This document shows positions 33,788-41,780 of a stretch of DNA of 64,000 bases, piece after piece. How positions within the stretch are numbered: position 1 is the first letter of the stretch; the number at the start of each line of letters is the position of its first letter. The stretch comes from Thiothrix sp. UBA5583 (GTDB taxonomy: Bacteria; Pseudomonadota; Gammaproteobacteria; Thiotrichales; Thiotrichaceae): contig DILV01000016.1 of the NCBI GenBank assembly GCA_002425225.1, forward strand, positions 1 to 64,000, read 5' to 3'. The notes under the pieces were generated by a model, which searched no databases, had not been told where the DNA came from, and saw only the letters and a list, made by a program, of their open reading frames with translations. A program made the translations under genes and the position numbers.

Positions 33788-35200
33788 TCAGCTTTTCCAG
33801 CTTTTCTGGATAGCCTGTTTATCCAGCAACACATACACCCATTCCCGACCTTCTTTCTGCTTGCGGAATAATCCCAGGTCTACCAAGCCATTGAGTGCCG
33901 CCGCTGCCGTGTTGTAGGAGCACCTCAGGTTGTTTTCCACACCGCGCACCGTAAAGTGTTGGTTGCTATCGTCCTTGGCAATATTGAACAGCATCCGTTG
34001 CTTATCATTCAGTTGGCGATACAGTCCGCTATCCCATAACCAACGGTCAAACGCCTCAATGTCGCGGCGTATTTTCTGGTAGGTATCAAGGAATCCCCGA
34101 ATCGCCCGCACAATAATCCTGCATTGATAATCAATGAAATAGGTTAAATCCATGCCATCCGTTTCGGTGTAAAGGTAAGACTTGCCGTACTGGATCGGGG
34201 CTTTTTTCAATAAGGTACTAATGGCGATATAACGAAACGCGGTGTAGTCATGCTTAAACATGAACCAGTAAAACAGACCACGAGCAACCCGCCCATTGCC
34301 ATCGCGGAACGGGTGTTCATACCCGATGGTAAAGTGCAGGGTAATCGCCTTGATCAGTGTATGGATGTAGGCATTGCTTTCTGCATCATCGTGGCAAGTA
34401 TTGATCCAGTCAGCGAAGCGCCGCAAGCGTTCCTTCAAGGCGGTTGCTGGTGGAGGCTGATGCACGATCTCGTCATCTTTGCCAACGACGACCACATCAT
34501 CGGTGCGCCGAAAACGTCCCGGTGTGTATTTGGCATCATCAATTCCCTCAACGCCAATGCGGTGCAGGTCGGCGATGAATTCAATACTGAGCGGCTGGTG
34601 ACGTTGTTCCCACGCAAACTGCATCATCCTGAAATTGCCCAGAATCATTTTTTCATCCGAGGTGCGCGGTTTGCGTTTACGTTTCAGCATCTCTTTGGCT
34701 ACCAGCGTCGTGGTCGCTGCCCCTTCGAGCTGGCTGCTGCTGATCGCTTCGTCCTCAATCAGGTCATTGATGAGGTAGTGATTCAGTTGGGTCTTTTCAC
34801 CGATTTTGCTGCTCATCAAATCGAGAGCGGAGGCACTGGTGTACCGATCCACCATCGACAGTGCCTGCTGGATAGTGGGTGTTTGCAGGTATTGGCAGAT
34901 AACAGCAGGGTCGCCCAAGGCTACCAAGGGCGTTAATTGTCTGTCACGCGAATAACGTAGTGCCGCCCACACCCACTCGGCATTCAGCTCAGGCTTTACC
35001 CGATAACGCATTTCATCGAAGTGAAGGTAACGCCCTTTCTCATCCACTGGGCGCTGGAAAGCCATGTATTCCATCAGCTTTTCAGGACAACGCTGGTTGA
35101 TTTCAACAAACACCTCTGCGAATGCAGCAGTAGGGGTTTGATCCTTGAAGGGTGGATGCTTAATCACAATTATCTCAAAAATAAAGGTAATTGAAATCAT
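33788..35200 (-). CDS. Fic-family protein (class II, self-inhibited)
   Basis: About 470 residues. The Fic core motif HPFRDGNGRVARGLFYW is intact, including the catalytic His and the phosphate-binding DGNGR. Upstream is SSQLEG, the S-x-x-x-E-G inhibitory helix of class II Fic proteins placed N-terminal to the core. A winged-helix-like C-terminal domain (VRGVENNLRCSYNTAAAALNGLVDLGLF) follows. Fic proteins transfer AMP or related groups to target proteins. The start is uncertain: I give the ATG at 35200, but a GTG at 35167 with GAGA upstream is also plausible. It is divergent from the nucleotidyltransferase pair. Confidence 0.85.
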   Translation of the reverse strand: MISITFIFEIIVIKHPPFKDQTPTAAFAEVFVEINQRCPEKLMEYMAFQRPVDEKGRYLHFDEMRYRVKPELNAEWVWAALRYSRDRQLTPLVALGDPAVICQYLQTPTIQQALSMVDRYTSASALDLMSSKIGEKTQLNHYLINDLIEDEAISSSQLEGAATTTLVAKEMLKRKRKPRTSDEKMILGNFRMMQFAWEQRHQPLSIEFIADLHRIGVEGIDDAKYTPGRFRRTDDVVVVGKDDEIVHQPPPATALKERLRRFADWINTCHDDAESNAYIHTLIKAITLHFTIGYEHPFRDGNGRVARGLFYWFMFKHDYTAFRYIAISTLLKKAPIQYGKSYLYTETDGMDLTYFIDYQCRIIVRAIRGFLDTYQKIRRDIEAFDRWLWDSGLYRQLNDKQRMLFNIAKDDSNQHFTVRGVENNLRCSYNTAAAALNGLVDLGLFRKQKEGREWVYVLLDKQAIQKSWKS

Positions 35201-35267
35201 TATAGCCAAAATTTCGTATTTGTTTCAAAATATATGAAATTTGAGATAAAGAGATTAGCCAGTACGT

Positions 35268-36176
35268 ATGAGCAGCCACATCCAGTCACTCCAGCAAAAA
35301 AAGCTCCTGCCCAGCCCGCCGGATTTTCTCAGCAGTGCCGTGCAGTACGAAGTCATCATGGGTTCGGTGGCGTATGGGGTCAGCAACGACAGTTCGGACA
35401 TGGACATCTACGCCTTCGCCATTCCGCCCAAAACCATGATGTTCCCGCATTTGCGCGGCGAAATTCCGGGTTTTGATAACTACTCGGTACAATTCGAGCA
35501 ATACCAGCAGCACCATATCCGCGATGCGGCAGCCTTGGGTGGCAAGGGGCGGGTGTATGACGTGACGGTGTTTGCGATTGCCAAGTATTTCCGCCTGCTG
35601 GCTGACAATAACCCCAACATTATCGACAGCCTGTATGTGCCGGAAAATTGCGTGCTGTATGCCTCGCCCATCGGCAAGCTGGTGCGCGAGCGGCGGCAAC
35701 TGTTTTTGCACAAAGGCTGCTGGGCGAAGTTCAAGGGCTATGCCTACGGGCAGATGCACAAAATCCGAACCAAACAGCCGGAGGGCAAGCGCAAGGAATT
35801 GACGGAGCAATTCGGTTATGACGTGAAATTCGCCTACCACGTGGTGCGTTTGTTGGGTGAGGTTGAGCAATTGCTGATGCATCAGGACATGGATTTGCAG
35901 CGCGATGCCGAACAGATGAAAGCGATCCGCCGGGGTGAATGGACGCTGCCGCAACTGGAAGATTACTTTGCCCGCAAGGAAGCCGATCTGGAACGGGTAT
36001 ATCTCGCCAGCCGCTTGCCGGATGCGCCGGATACGGATGCCATCCGCCAGTTGCTGACCGATTGTCTGGAACAGCATTTCGGCTCGATCAGCGAGGCAGT
36101 GAGCTGTCCGCACGCGGCGGAGCGGGCGTTGGAGGAGATTGGGCAGGTGTTGCAACGTTATCAGGGGAAGGTGTAA
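35268..36176 (+). CDS. Nucleotidyltransferase (COG3541-like), first of a pair
   Basis: 302 residues. The polymerase-beta-type motif is IMGSVAYGVSNDSSDMDIYAF: G-S at 32-33 and the metal-binding Asp44 and Asp46. This resembles predicted nucleotidyltransferases of the YcgL/COG3541 group. The C-terminal two thirds are helical (EQFGYDVKFAYHVVRLLGEVEQLL), as in that group. The substrate is not known; related families are linked to RNA repair contexts. Its TAA is immediately followed by the ATG of the second nucleotidyltransferase with no spacer, so the two are made together. Confidence 0.75.
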   Translation: MSSHIQSLQQKKLLPSPPDFLSSAVQYEVIMGSVAYGVSNDSSDMDIYAFAIPPKTMMFPHLRGEIPGFDNYSVQFEQYQQHHIRDAAALGGKGRVYDVTVFAIAKYFRLLADNNPNIIDSLYVPENCVLYASPIGKLVRERRQLFLHKGCWAKFKGYAYGQMHKIRTKQPEGKRKELTEQFGYDVKFAYHVVRLLGEVEQLLMHQDMDLQRDAEQMKAIRRGEWTLPQLEDYFARKEADLERVYLASRLPDAPDTDAIRQLLTDCLEQHFGSISEAVSCPHAAERALEEIGQVLQRYQGKV

Positions 36177-36962
36177 ATGCAGGAACTGATTAATACCAGC
36201 ATCCGCACGGAAGTGTTGGGCAAGCTGGAGGAGCTGGCTCGCCAGCATCAGGTGACGATTATTAGCGCGATTGAAAGCGGCAGCCGTTCGTGGGGCTTTC
36301 CGTCGCCGGATAGTGATTACGACGTGCGCTTTGTGTATGCCCATGCGCCAGAGTGGTACATCCAGCTTGACCCGGAACGCGATGTGATCGAACTGCCTGT
36401 CAACGCGGTGCTGGATATTGGCGGCTGGGATGTGCGCAAGGCGATGACACTCGCTAACAGCGGCAACAGCGTGATTCAGGAATGGCTGATTTCACCGCTG
36501 GTTTACCGCGAAGACCCGCAACGGGCGGCGCTGCTGCGTGAGATGGTGGTGCGTACCTTCAACGCCAAGGCGACATTCCACCATTACAGCGCGATGGCGC
36601 ACAATATGATTGCCGCGCTGGATGCGCCGGACATCAAGCTGAAGCGGTTCTTTTACATCAGCCGCGCCACCCTGAGTGCGTTGTGGGTGATGCGCGAACA
36701 CACGATGCCTACCGTGGTGTTCCCGGATTTGTTGCAGGCATTGACGGATGATGTGGCGGTGCTGGAGGCGTTTCAGCGGCAGATTCGGGATAAAGCGACC
36801 AAAACCGAGGCGGAAACGGGGGCGGTTGCTCCGCTGTGCATGGCGTTTGTGCGGGCGGCGTATCGGGAGGTGATGGCGGCAGATGTGGATAAGTTGCCAC
36901 CGCGTCGGGGGGCGTTGGGGAATGGGGATTTGCGGGCGTTTTTGGGATTCAACGTTCAGTAA
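36177..36962 (+). CDS. Nucleotidyltransferase (COG3541-like), second of a pair
   Basis: 261 residues. The motif AIESGSRSWGFPSPDSDYDV contains G-S-R at 35-37 and Asp47/Asp49. Downstream, DIGGWDVRKAMTLANSGNSVIQEWL and FFYISRATLSALW match the YcgL-type predicted nucleotidyltransferases. It abuts the upstream gene stop to start. The two proteins are clearly related in architecture but differ in motif detail, so they are paralogues or complementary subunits rather than a recent duplication. Targets (tRNA, RNA ends or protein) are not inferable here. Confidence 0.78.
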   Translation: MQELINTSIRTEVLGKLEELARQHQVTIISAIESGSRSWGFPSPDSDYDVRFVYAHAPEWYIQLDPERDVIELPVNAVLDIGGWDVRKAMTLANSGNSVIQEWLISPLVYREDPQRAALLREMVVRTFNAKATFHHYSAMAHNMIAALDAPDIKLKRFFYISRATLSALWVMREHTMPTVVFPDLLQALTDDVAVLEAFQRQIRDKATKTEAETGAVAPLCMAFVRAAYREVMAADVDKLPPRRGALGNGDLRAFLGFNVQ

Positions 36963-36980
36963 TTTCGGCAAACATCATTT

Positions 36981-37073
36981 CTAAATATTGTCGGTGAGGG
37001 AAAGCCACACGGTTTTGTCTTGCAGGCGGACTTCGAGGCGGGTTTGATCGTCAGGGGGTAGAGAAAGGGTCAC
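36981..37073 (-). pseudogene. Remnant of a RhuM-like protein (N-terminal fragment)
   Basis: A 30-codon minus-strand frame starting GTG at 37073 reads DDQTRLEVRLQDKTVWLSL and then stops. This is the start pattern of RhuM-family (virulence protein/DinD-type) proteins, whose N-terminus has T-R-(I/L)-E-V-R-x-x-x-(E/K)-T-V-W-L. The rest of the gene is absent, so it looks like a relic left by a deletion or rearrangement next to the nucleotidyltransferase genes. Confidence 0.45.
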
Positions 37074-37154
37074 TCCAGTGAATTGTCTACTAATAATTGA
37101 TTAGAAACCCTTAAAGAATCTTCTATATTTTCCATTTAATCATGAGGTAGCATC

Positions 37155-37176
37155 ATCCGGCGCATAAGCACCGGAT
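37155..37176 (+). terminator. Weak hairpin in the non-coding stretch 37.1-37.2 kb
   Basis: A 6-bp stem ATCCGG / CCGGAT with a 10-nt loop is followed by TTGTCTATTTTTG. It could terminate the nucleotidyltransferase transcript. The surrounding 36963-37525 gap otherwise holds only the RhuM remnant, a small ORF and a terminator for the ImmA gene. Confidence 0.4.
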
Positions 37177-37225
37177 TTGTCTATTTTTGACCAATAAAGC
37201 ATCATCGGTTCATGATATTCATGAT

Positions 37226-37351
37226 TTACCAAGGAAAAGACAATTGCCCCGGATAGCTACGGCAGTGCTGGCGCACAAACTCCCACTGTCCAAAGCGAAA
37301 ACGGTGATATGCACGCACAAACACCGCTCTAGGGTAGTGACACATACTCAT
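37226..37351 (-). CDS. Possible small protein (41 residues)
   Basis: A minus-strand ATG at 37351 is preceded by GAGGA at 7-nt spacing, a good ribosome site. The peptide is basic and aromatic, with the pattern VFVRAYHRFRFGQWEFVRQH near its centre (a V-R-A-Y/H ... V-R-x-H repeat) that recalls short V-R-x-H-type proteins on mobile DNA. No family is confirmed. The gene lies in the AT-richer accessory stretch between the RhuM remnant and the ImmA gene. It was below the length normally listed. Confidence 0.45.
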   Translation of the reverse strand: MSMCHYPRAVFVRAYHRFRFGQWEFVRQHCRSYPGQLSFPW

Positions 37352-37483
37352 GTCAGTATCCTCTTTGCTATTGAGCGAATTGGACATACCCTATTTTCAG
37401 AACTATACTCAGCACGCCAATACAAAGTGGTTCTGCAAATATAGAAAGTGTGGTGCGCTCTGTTCACCTTCTTTCTGTAGGCT

Positions 37484-37522
37484 ACTTAAAAAACTAAGGC
37501 TCTGTGTTCCCGCATAGAGCCT
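37484..37522 (-). terminator. Terminator after the ImmA/IrrE gene
   Basis: On the minus strand AAGGCTCT ... AGAGCCTT forms an 8-bp stem (37522-37497), followed by AGTTTTTTAAG. It lies 4 nt after the stop of the ImmA-like gene. Confidence 0.75.
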
Positions 37523-37525
37523 TAT

Positions 37526-38056
37526 CTATCTTAGTATCCCTTCTCTTTTCAATGCATTAAATGTTACCTGTGCTGCTTGTCCGGTAATGCCAAATTTTTT
37601 AGCCATTAATTCGGGAGTTGAGTATGGGTCAAGATGACGAACATCAACCAAAAGCTCTTGAGCAAACTTGTTGGCTTGCCATTCTGAGTCTTCAATAGTT
37701 TGGTGTTTGGTAACTGATTGATTCCTTGCAAAGGCTGGCTCATTTCGATGTAAAAATAAATGTCCTAATTCATGTGCCATAGTAAAACGCCCAAATCCTC
37801 CTTTACTTACAGCATCCTCATATACATCTTCTCTTATTTGGATAAGATTTTTCCTCGGAAATGTTAAGCCGTAATCATGAGGCATTTCATTTTCAGCAAG
37901 AATCATGAATTCTATAGCCTCATTTGCAGCTAGTTTCTCAACCAGTTCTACAATAGGAAACCATGCTTTTGGGAGATCAAATTCTTGCCTTATCAAATGA
38001 CTTAGATCTCTTATATCTTTAATATATCGCGGCTTAACCTTGCGTCCTTTATTCAT
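37526..38056 (-). CDS. ImmA/IrrE-family metallopeptidase
   Basis: 176 residues from the ATG at 38056, preceded by GGTGG; an in-frame start at 38068 is possible. The zinc motif is FTMAHELGHLFLH (HExxH), and the downstream EWQANKFAQELL supplies the third ligand region. This is the COG2856 family, which cleaves repressors of mobile elements (ImmA) or regulators of stress genes (IrrE). A C-terminal helix-turn-helix-like part (TPELMAKKFGITGQAAQ) is visible. It lies 16 nt downstream of an XRE-type gene, its likely substrate or partner. Base composition is clearly AT-richer than in the flanks. Confidence 0.88.
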   Translation of the reverse strand: MNKGRKVKPRYIKDIRDLSHLIRQEFDLPKAWFPIVELVEKLAANEAIEFMILAENEMPHDYGLTFPRKNLIQIREDVYEDAVSKGGFGRFTMAHELGHLFLHRNEPAFARNQSVTKHQTIEDSEWQANKFAQELLVDVRHLDPYSTPELMAKKFGITGQAAQVTFNALKREGILR

Positions 38057-38072
38057 CAATAAAACCACCCTG

Positions 38073-38426
38073 TTATAATTTACCTAAAAAATCCAGCAAG
38101 TCTCCTTGCTGATTTGGGGAAAGATCTCGTACTTTCCTTGCAAATGAACTAACCAACATACGCTCCATTTCTGGAGAATCTTGTAAGTCAAATTTTACTG
38201 ATGTTTGTGAGTTTGCAGCAGCTTCTCGCAGTTCTACTGTTGCTTTCTCATCCAAAGAGAAATAATCAATCACACCGATAAGTAGTTGATCAGTAACATT
38301 CTTTTTCCCATTCTCAACAGCAGACAAATACGCACTTGACAAGCCTAACGCTGCTGCCATATCCCCTAATACTTTGCCTCGATCAATCCTGAGTTTACGT
38401 ACAAATTTTCCAAATGTAGTTGCCAT
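38073..38426 (-). CDS. XRE-family helix-turn-helix regulator
   Basis: 117 residues. The N-terminal HTH covers about residues 5-62 (FGKFVRKLRIDRGKVLGDMAAALGLSSAY then LSAVENGKK). The C-terminal part (about 75-117) is helical and may dimerise or be the cleavage region for the adjacent protease. XRE plus ImmA/IrrE pairs act as repressor and anti-repressor on integrative elements, or as toxin-antitoxin-like switches. The ATG has a good AGG-rich ribosome site. It starts the two-gene minus-strand unit. Confidence 0.88.
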   Translation of the reverse strand: MATTFGKFVRKLRIDRGKVLGDMAAALGLSSAYLSAVENGKKNVTDQLLIGVIDYFSLDEKATVELREAAANSQTSVKFDLQDSPEMERMLVSSFARKVRDLSPNQQGDLLDFLGKL

Positions 38427-38552
38427 TGCCGCCTAGCCTCCCAGTTAAGTTAAATTATAATGCCATTTTAGGAGAAACTTGTAAACCAAAAAAGGTTAAA
38501 TAAAGAATTGCACGGTTTGCGTCTGATGTCAACAGTTGCAACTTCATGTGAG

Positions 38553-39467
38553 TCATTGTTTTTTAGCTGTACATATCCCCAACGCCAGCATCGCATTCTT
38601 CACCCCATACAACGCCAACACATCCCGCAACCACAACCGACACCCTTTATCCTTAACCCTATGATCCGCCGAGCAATCGACCTGCCATTGCCGCAACACA
38701 TACCCCGCCATCGCCGCCCGCAGTTTCAGATGCAGCACACCATCAACCATACCGTAATCGCGTTCGGTGATTTCAGGATGCGGACGGTCAGGGTGCGGCA
38801 CGATGTCGAGTTCGACAATGCGGTTCCACTGGATGTCTTGCGCGGGGAGTTCGTGTTTGGCGGGGTTGCCATCCAGCAGTTCGGTGGATTCCATGCGCGT
38901 AAACACAAAGTCGCGGAATTCCCCGGATTTGCGGTCAAAAGCACGGACATGCCAGCGCAACCCATCATTTGCCAGCGCGAATGGCACAATTTCCCGCTCC
39001 GACACCCCGCTGGAATGCGAGAAATAACGCATCCGCACCGCTTTGCGCTGATAAATTGCCCGCGTCACTGGCGCAAGGATGTCAACCGCAGGGCGGTTCA
39101 ACATCGGCGGCAGTTCACACGGCAACAACGCATCCTGCATCTGGCTGATCCCATCGCCAAACCCTTGCGACAACATCATCAATACGCGCTCGACATTGTG
39201 CGCAAACGCAGGTCGAAAGCCACCGCCCAGCACATACGCCTTGCTGCTGCCATCCAGACTGAGGTTATCGGGGCAAAGCTCGCGGTATTGCGCAAAATCG
39301 CGGGTCGCAGCGGCGGGGGCAATACCAAAACGCTCCATCAAATCCTGACGGCGCACATCGCCCAGAAAAAACAGGCGGAACTCAATGTACGCCAGCCGTT
39401 CGCGCTGCGATAGGCTCAGGGAGGCGAGGGTATCGGAAGAGGTTGTCATAGTGTCGGTTTGTTTCAT
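38553..39467 (-). CDS. WYL-domain regulator (BrxR/CapW-like)
   Basis: 304 residues from the ATG at 39467; another ATG at 39449 is possible. An N-terminal winged helix (LSQRERLAYIEFRLFFLGDV, then LMERFGIAPAAATRDFAQY) leads to a WYL domain (about 125-200; RMRYFSHSSGVSEREIVPFAL, LRWHVRAFDRKSGEFRDFV) and a WCX-type C-terminal domain. This is the layout of BrxR/CapW repressors found with BREX, CBASS and other defence systems. It is divergent from dinD with about 97 bp between starts, so dinD is its most likely target. Confidence 0.85.
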   Translation of the reverse strand: MKQTDTMTTSSDTLASLSLSQRERLAYIEFRLFFLGDVRRQDLMERFGIAPAAATRDFAQYRELCPDNLSLDGSSKAYVLGGGFRPAFAHNVERVLMMLSQGFGDGISQMQDALLPCELPPMLNRPAVDILAPVTRAIYQRKAVRMRYFSHSSGVSEREIVPFALANDGLRWHVRAFDRKSGEFRDFVFTRMESTELLDGNPAKHELPAQDIQWNRIVELDIVPHPDRPHPEITERDYGMVDGVLHLKLRAAMAGYVLRQWQVDCSADHRVKDKGCRLWLRDVLALYGVKNAMLALGICTAKKQ

Positions 39468-39564
39468 AGCGCATATTATGATTGTTACTATTCTTAAATT
39501 CAATAAAATGAGCTACTATACATAACCAATATGATGATAATTTTGAGTGATACGGAGACAAGCC

Positions 39565-40410
39565 ATGAAAAAGGAATTGGTTCACACCCTGACTTCCACC
39601 TTTGAAGCACACGCACAACACACGGAAGGCGGCGTGGAATTCTGGCTTGCCCGCGATTTACAACATCTATTGGGCTACACCGAATGGCGTAACTTCATGC
39701 TTGCCATCAACAAAGCCAAGACGGCTTGTGAAATTTCTGACCACGCTATCGCAGACCATTTTGTTGATGTCAACAAAATGGTGGAACTCGGTTCTGGTAG
39801 TAAACGCGAAGTGGAAGACATCATGTTGACCCGCTACGCCTGCTATTTGATTGCCCAGAATGGCGACCCACGCAAACAGCAAATCGCCTTTGCGCAAACC
39901 TACTTCGCCATGCAAACACGCAAGGCAGAACTGATTGAGCAACGTTTACTGGCAGCAGAACGGGTTTTTGCCCGTCAAAAACTGGCGGAAACCGAGAAAG
40001 AACTTTCCCAAGTCATCTACGAACAAACAGGTGAAAACAAGAACTTTGCCCTGATCCGCAGCAAAGGCGATACCGCACTGTTCGGCAAACCAACCCAATC
40101 CATGAAAGCCCAATGGAACGTGCCTGACAATCGCCCACTGGCGGATTTCGCCCCAACCATCATCCTCAAAGCCAAAGACTTCGCCACGGAAATCACCATC
40201 TTTAACGCCCGCGAACACAAAATGAAAACGGAAGCCGCCATTTCCAGCGAACACATCACCAACAATCAAGCCGTGCGTAAAACGCTATTGGAACGCGGCA
40301 TTCGCCCGGAAAACCTGCCACCCGCTGAGGATGTGAAAAAAGTGGAACGCCGTTTGGCATCCGAAGAGAAAAAAGTGTTACGGAAACCAGACGTGCTGGA
40401 TAAGGAGTGA
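39565..40410 (+). CDS. dinD: DNA damage-inducible protein D-like
   Basis: 281 residues from the ATG at 39565, with GGAG 8 nt upstream. The N-terminus (GGVEFWLARDLQHLLGYTEWRNF) and the middle (LTRYACYLIAQNGDPRKQQIAFAQTYFAMQTRKAELIEQR) are the hallmarks of DinD (COG3645-type/BRO-N-like). In E. coli DinD is SOS-induced and antagonises RecA filaments. No LexA-type CTGT-N8-ACAG box is visible upstream here; the divergent WYL regulator may replace that control. Confidence 0.88.
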   Translation: MKKELVHTLTSTFEAHAQHTEGGVEFWLARDLQHLLGYTEWRNFMLAINKAKTACEISDHAIADHFVDVNKMVELGSGSKREVEDIMLTRYACYLIAQNGDPRKQQIAFAQTYFAMQTRKAELIEQRLLAAERVFARQKLAETEKELSQVIYEQTGENKNFALIRSKGDTALFGKPTQSMKAQWNVPDNRPLADFAPTIILKAKDFATEITIFNAREHKMKTEAAISSEHITNNQAVRKTLLERGIRPENLPPAEDVKKVERRLASEEKKVLRKPDVLDKE

Positions 40411-40438
40411 ATGGCGCGGTTTGCCTTGCCTTTCCGAC

Positions 40439-41575
40439 CTATCTTGTAAACAACCCAAGATACTCCCTAAACACAAACAACCGATTACGCCGCTGCCCGG
40501 TGATCTCCGCCAACACCCCATAACTAACCAAATCATCAACCAACGACCCCGCCGTTTTTTGCGTGGTTTCCAACAGCGCCGTAACCGTTTTCACATCAAC
40601 AACCGGCTTCCGGTAGAGGTAGCGCATGAGCTGTTGCGCATTCTCCTGCCGACGTACACCGAAGCGTGGCAATACATCCCTGTCGATACGCTCCTTGAGC
40701 AACAATATGCTTTTGAAGACAGCAATGGAGGATTGCGCCGTTTCTGCCACGCCATGCAAAAAGAACAGCAGCCATTCACGCAAGTGGTTGCCTTGCCTGA
40801 CTGCCATCAGGTGATCGACATAAGCCGTCTTGTTGCGCTCGAAATAATCCGACAAATACAACGCGGGTTTGGCAAGAATCTGTTCAGAAGCCAGATACAG
40901 TGGAACCAATAACCGCCCCAGCCGCCCATTGCCATCCAAAAACGGGTGAATCGTTTCAAACTGGTAATGCGCAATCGCAATCTTGAGCAGCGGAGAAACA
41001 TAGTGCGTGTCGTCGTGCAGGAATTTTTCCAGATCACTCATTAACTCGCCAACCCGCTCATGGTGCGGGGGAACAAACACCGCGTTTTTCAGGCTAACGC
41101 CAATCCAGTTCTGGCTGGTGCGGAATTCACCAGGCTGTTTGCCTGCCCCCCTGACACCTTGCAACAGGGTGGCGTGCGCCTCCCGCAACAAACGGTTGGA
41201 GAGAGGCAGGGTTTCCAGTCGCGCCACCGCATGATTCAGCGCCTGAATGTAGTTCTGCACTTCCGCCCAGTCGTCACGTTTCTCTGGCGCGACATCAGCA
41301 GCATCCTTGAAAGCGTCTTCGACATTCGTTTGCGTGCCTTCAATACGGCTTGAATACGTCGCTTCCTTGGCAACATACATCTGGATGAAAAAGTCGACAT
41401 CCGGCACTAATTGCGAAAACGCATTCAGCTCACCCAGCGCACGGTCAGCCTGACTCAGTAGTTGCAACAGGGCAGGATCAGCGATTACCCAAGGATGATT
41501 GATCAGGGATGGCAGAAAGCTCTGGTACTCATATTGAGCTTCATAATGACCAGATTGGTACTCAGATAGATTCAT
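40439..41575 (-). CDS. Fic-family protein (class II), second copy
   Basis: 378 residues. The core motif HPFLDGNGRLGRLLVPLYL is intact, and the inhibitory helix SSRIEGTQT precedes it, so it is a self-inhibited class II Fic protein. An N-terminal domain (about 1-100) and a C-terminal winged-helix-like domain (VDVKTVTALLETTQKTAGSLVDDLVSYGVL) flank the core. This layout is common in chromosomal Fic proteins of unknown target. It shares only the Fic motifs with the copy at 33.8 kb, so it is not a recent duplicate. It converges with dinD. Confidence 0.88.
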   Translation of the reverse strand: MNLSEYQSGHYEAQYEYQSFLPSLINHPWVIADPALLQLLSQADRALGELNAFSQLVPDVDFFIQMYVAKEATYSSRIEGTQTNVEDAFKDAADVAPEKRDDWAEVQNYIQALNHAVARLETLPLSNRLLREAHATLLQGVRGAGKQPGEFRTSQNWIGVSLKNAVFVPPHHERVGELMSDLEKFLHDDTHYVSPLLKIAIAHYQFETIHPFLDGNGRLGRLLVPLYLASEQILAKPALYLSDYFERNKTAYVDHLMAVRQGNHLREWLLFFLHGVAETAQSSIAVFKSILLLKERIDRDVLPRFGVRRQENAQQLMRYLYRKPVVDVKTVTALLETTQKTAGSLVDDLVSYGVLAEITGQRRNRLFVFREYLGLFTR

Positions 41576-41780
41576 ATTTTAGAAAGTGGCATGGTTTCTA
41601 TAATAAGAAAAACTATAATGGAGATTCTTGCTGTAGCCAAGTTCTTATTAGAGAAAACCACCTTGCCCGCACCAGCGATAACCCCATCTTTATCTGGAAA
41701 TAGATGCCGATTGCTGCCTGCGGGACTAAACTGGTGTTAGATACCAACAACAAATCTACTGCATCAGCAAGGAGCCATTC

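Noticed and set aside
35286-36344. 352-codon minus-strand frame across the nucleotidyltransferase pair
   Set aside because: Antisense to two proteins with clear catalytic motifs; it spans their junction and has no domain of its own.
37187-37444. Plus-strand 85-codon frame in the accessory gap
   Set aside because: No ribosome site and no recognisable pattern. The opposite strand has a better small ORF with a good ribosome site.
39468-39564. Possible operator CATATT...AATATG between the WYL gene and dinD
   Set aside because: The arms are short (6 bp) and 50 bp apart in AT-rich DNA, so chance is likely.
41509-41703. 64-codon plus-strand frame between the second Fic gene and qmcA
   Set aside because: It overlaps the Fic N-terminus in antisense and has no ribosome site or conserved pattern.
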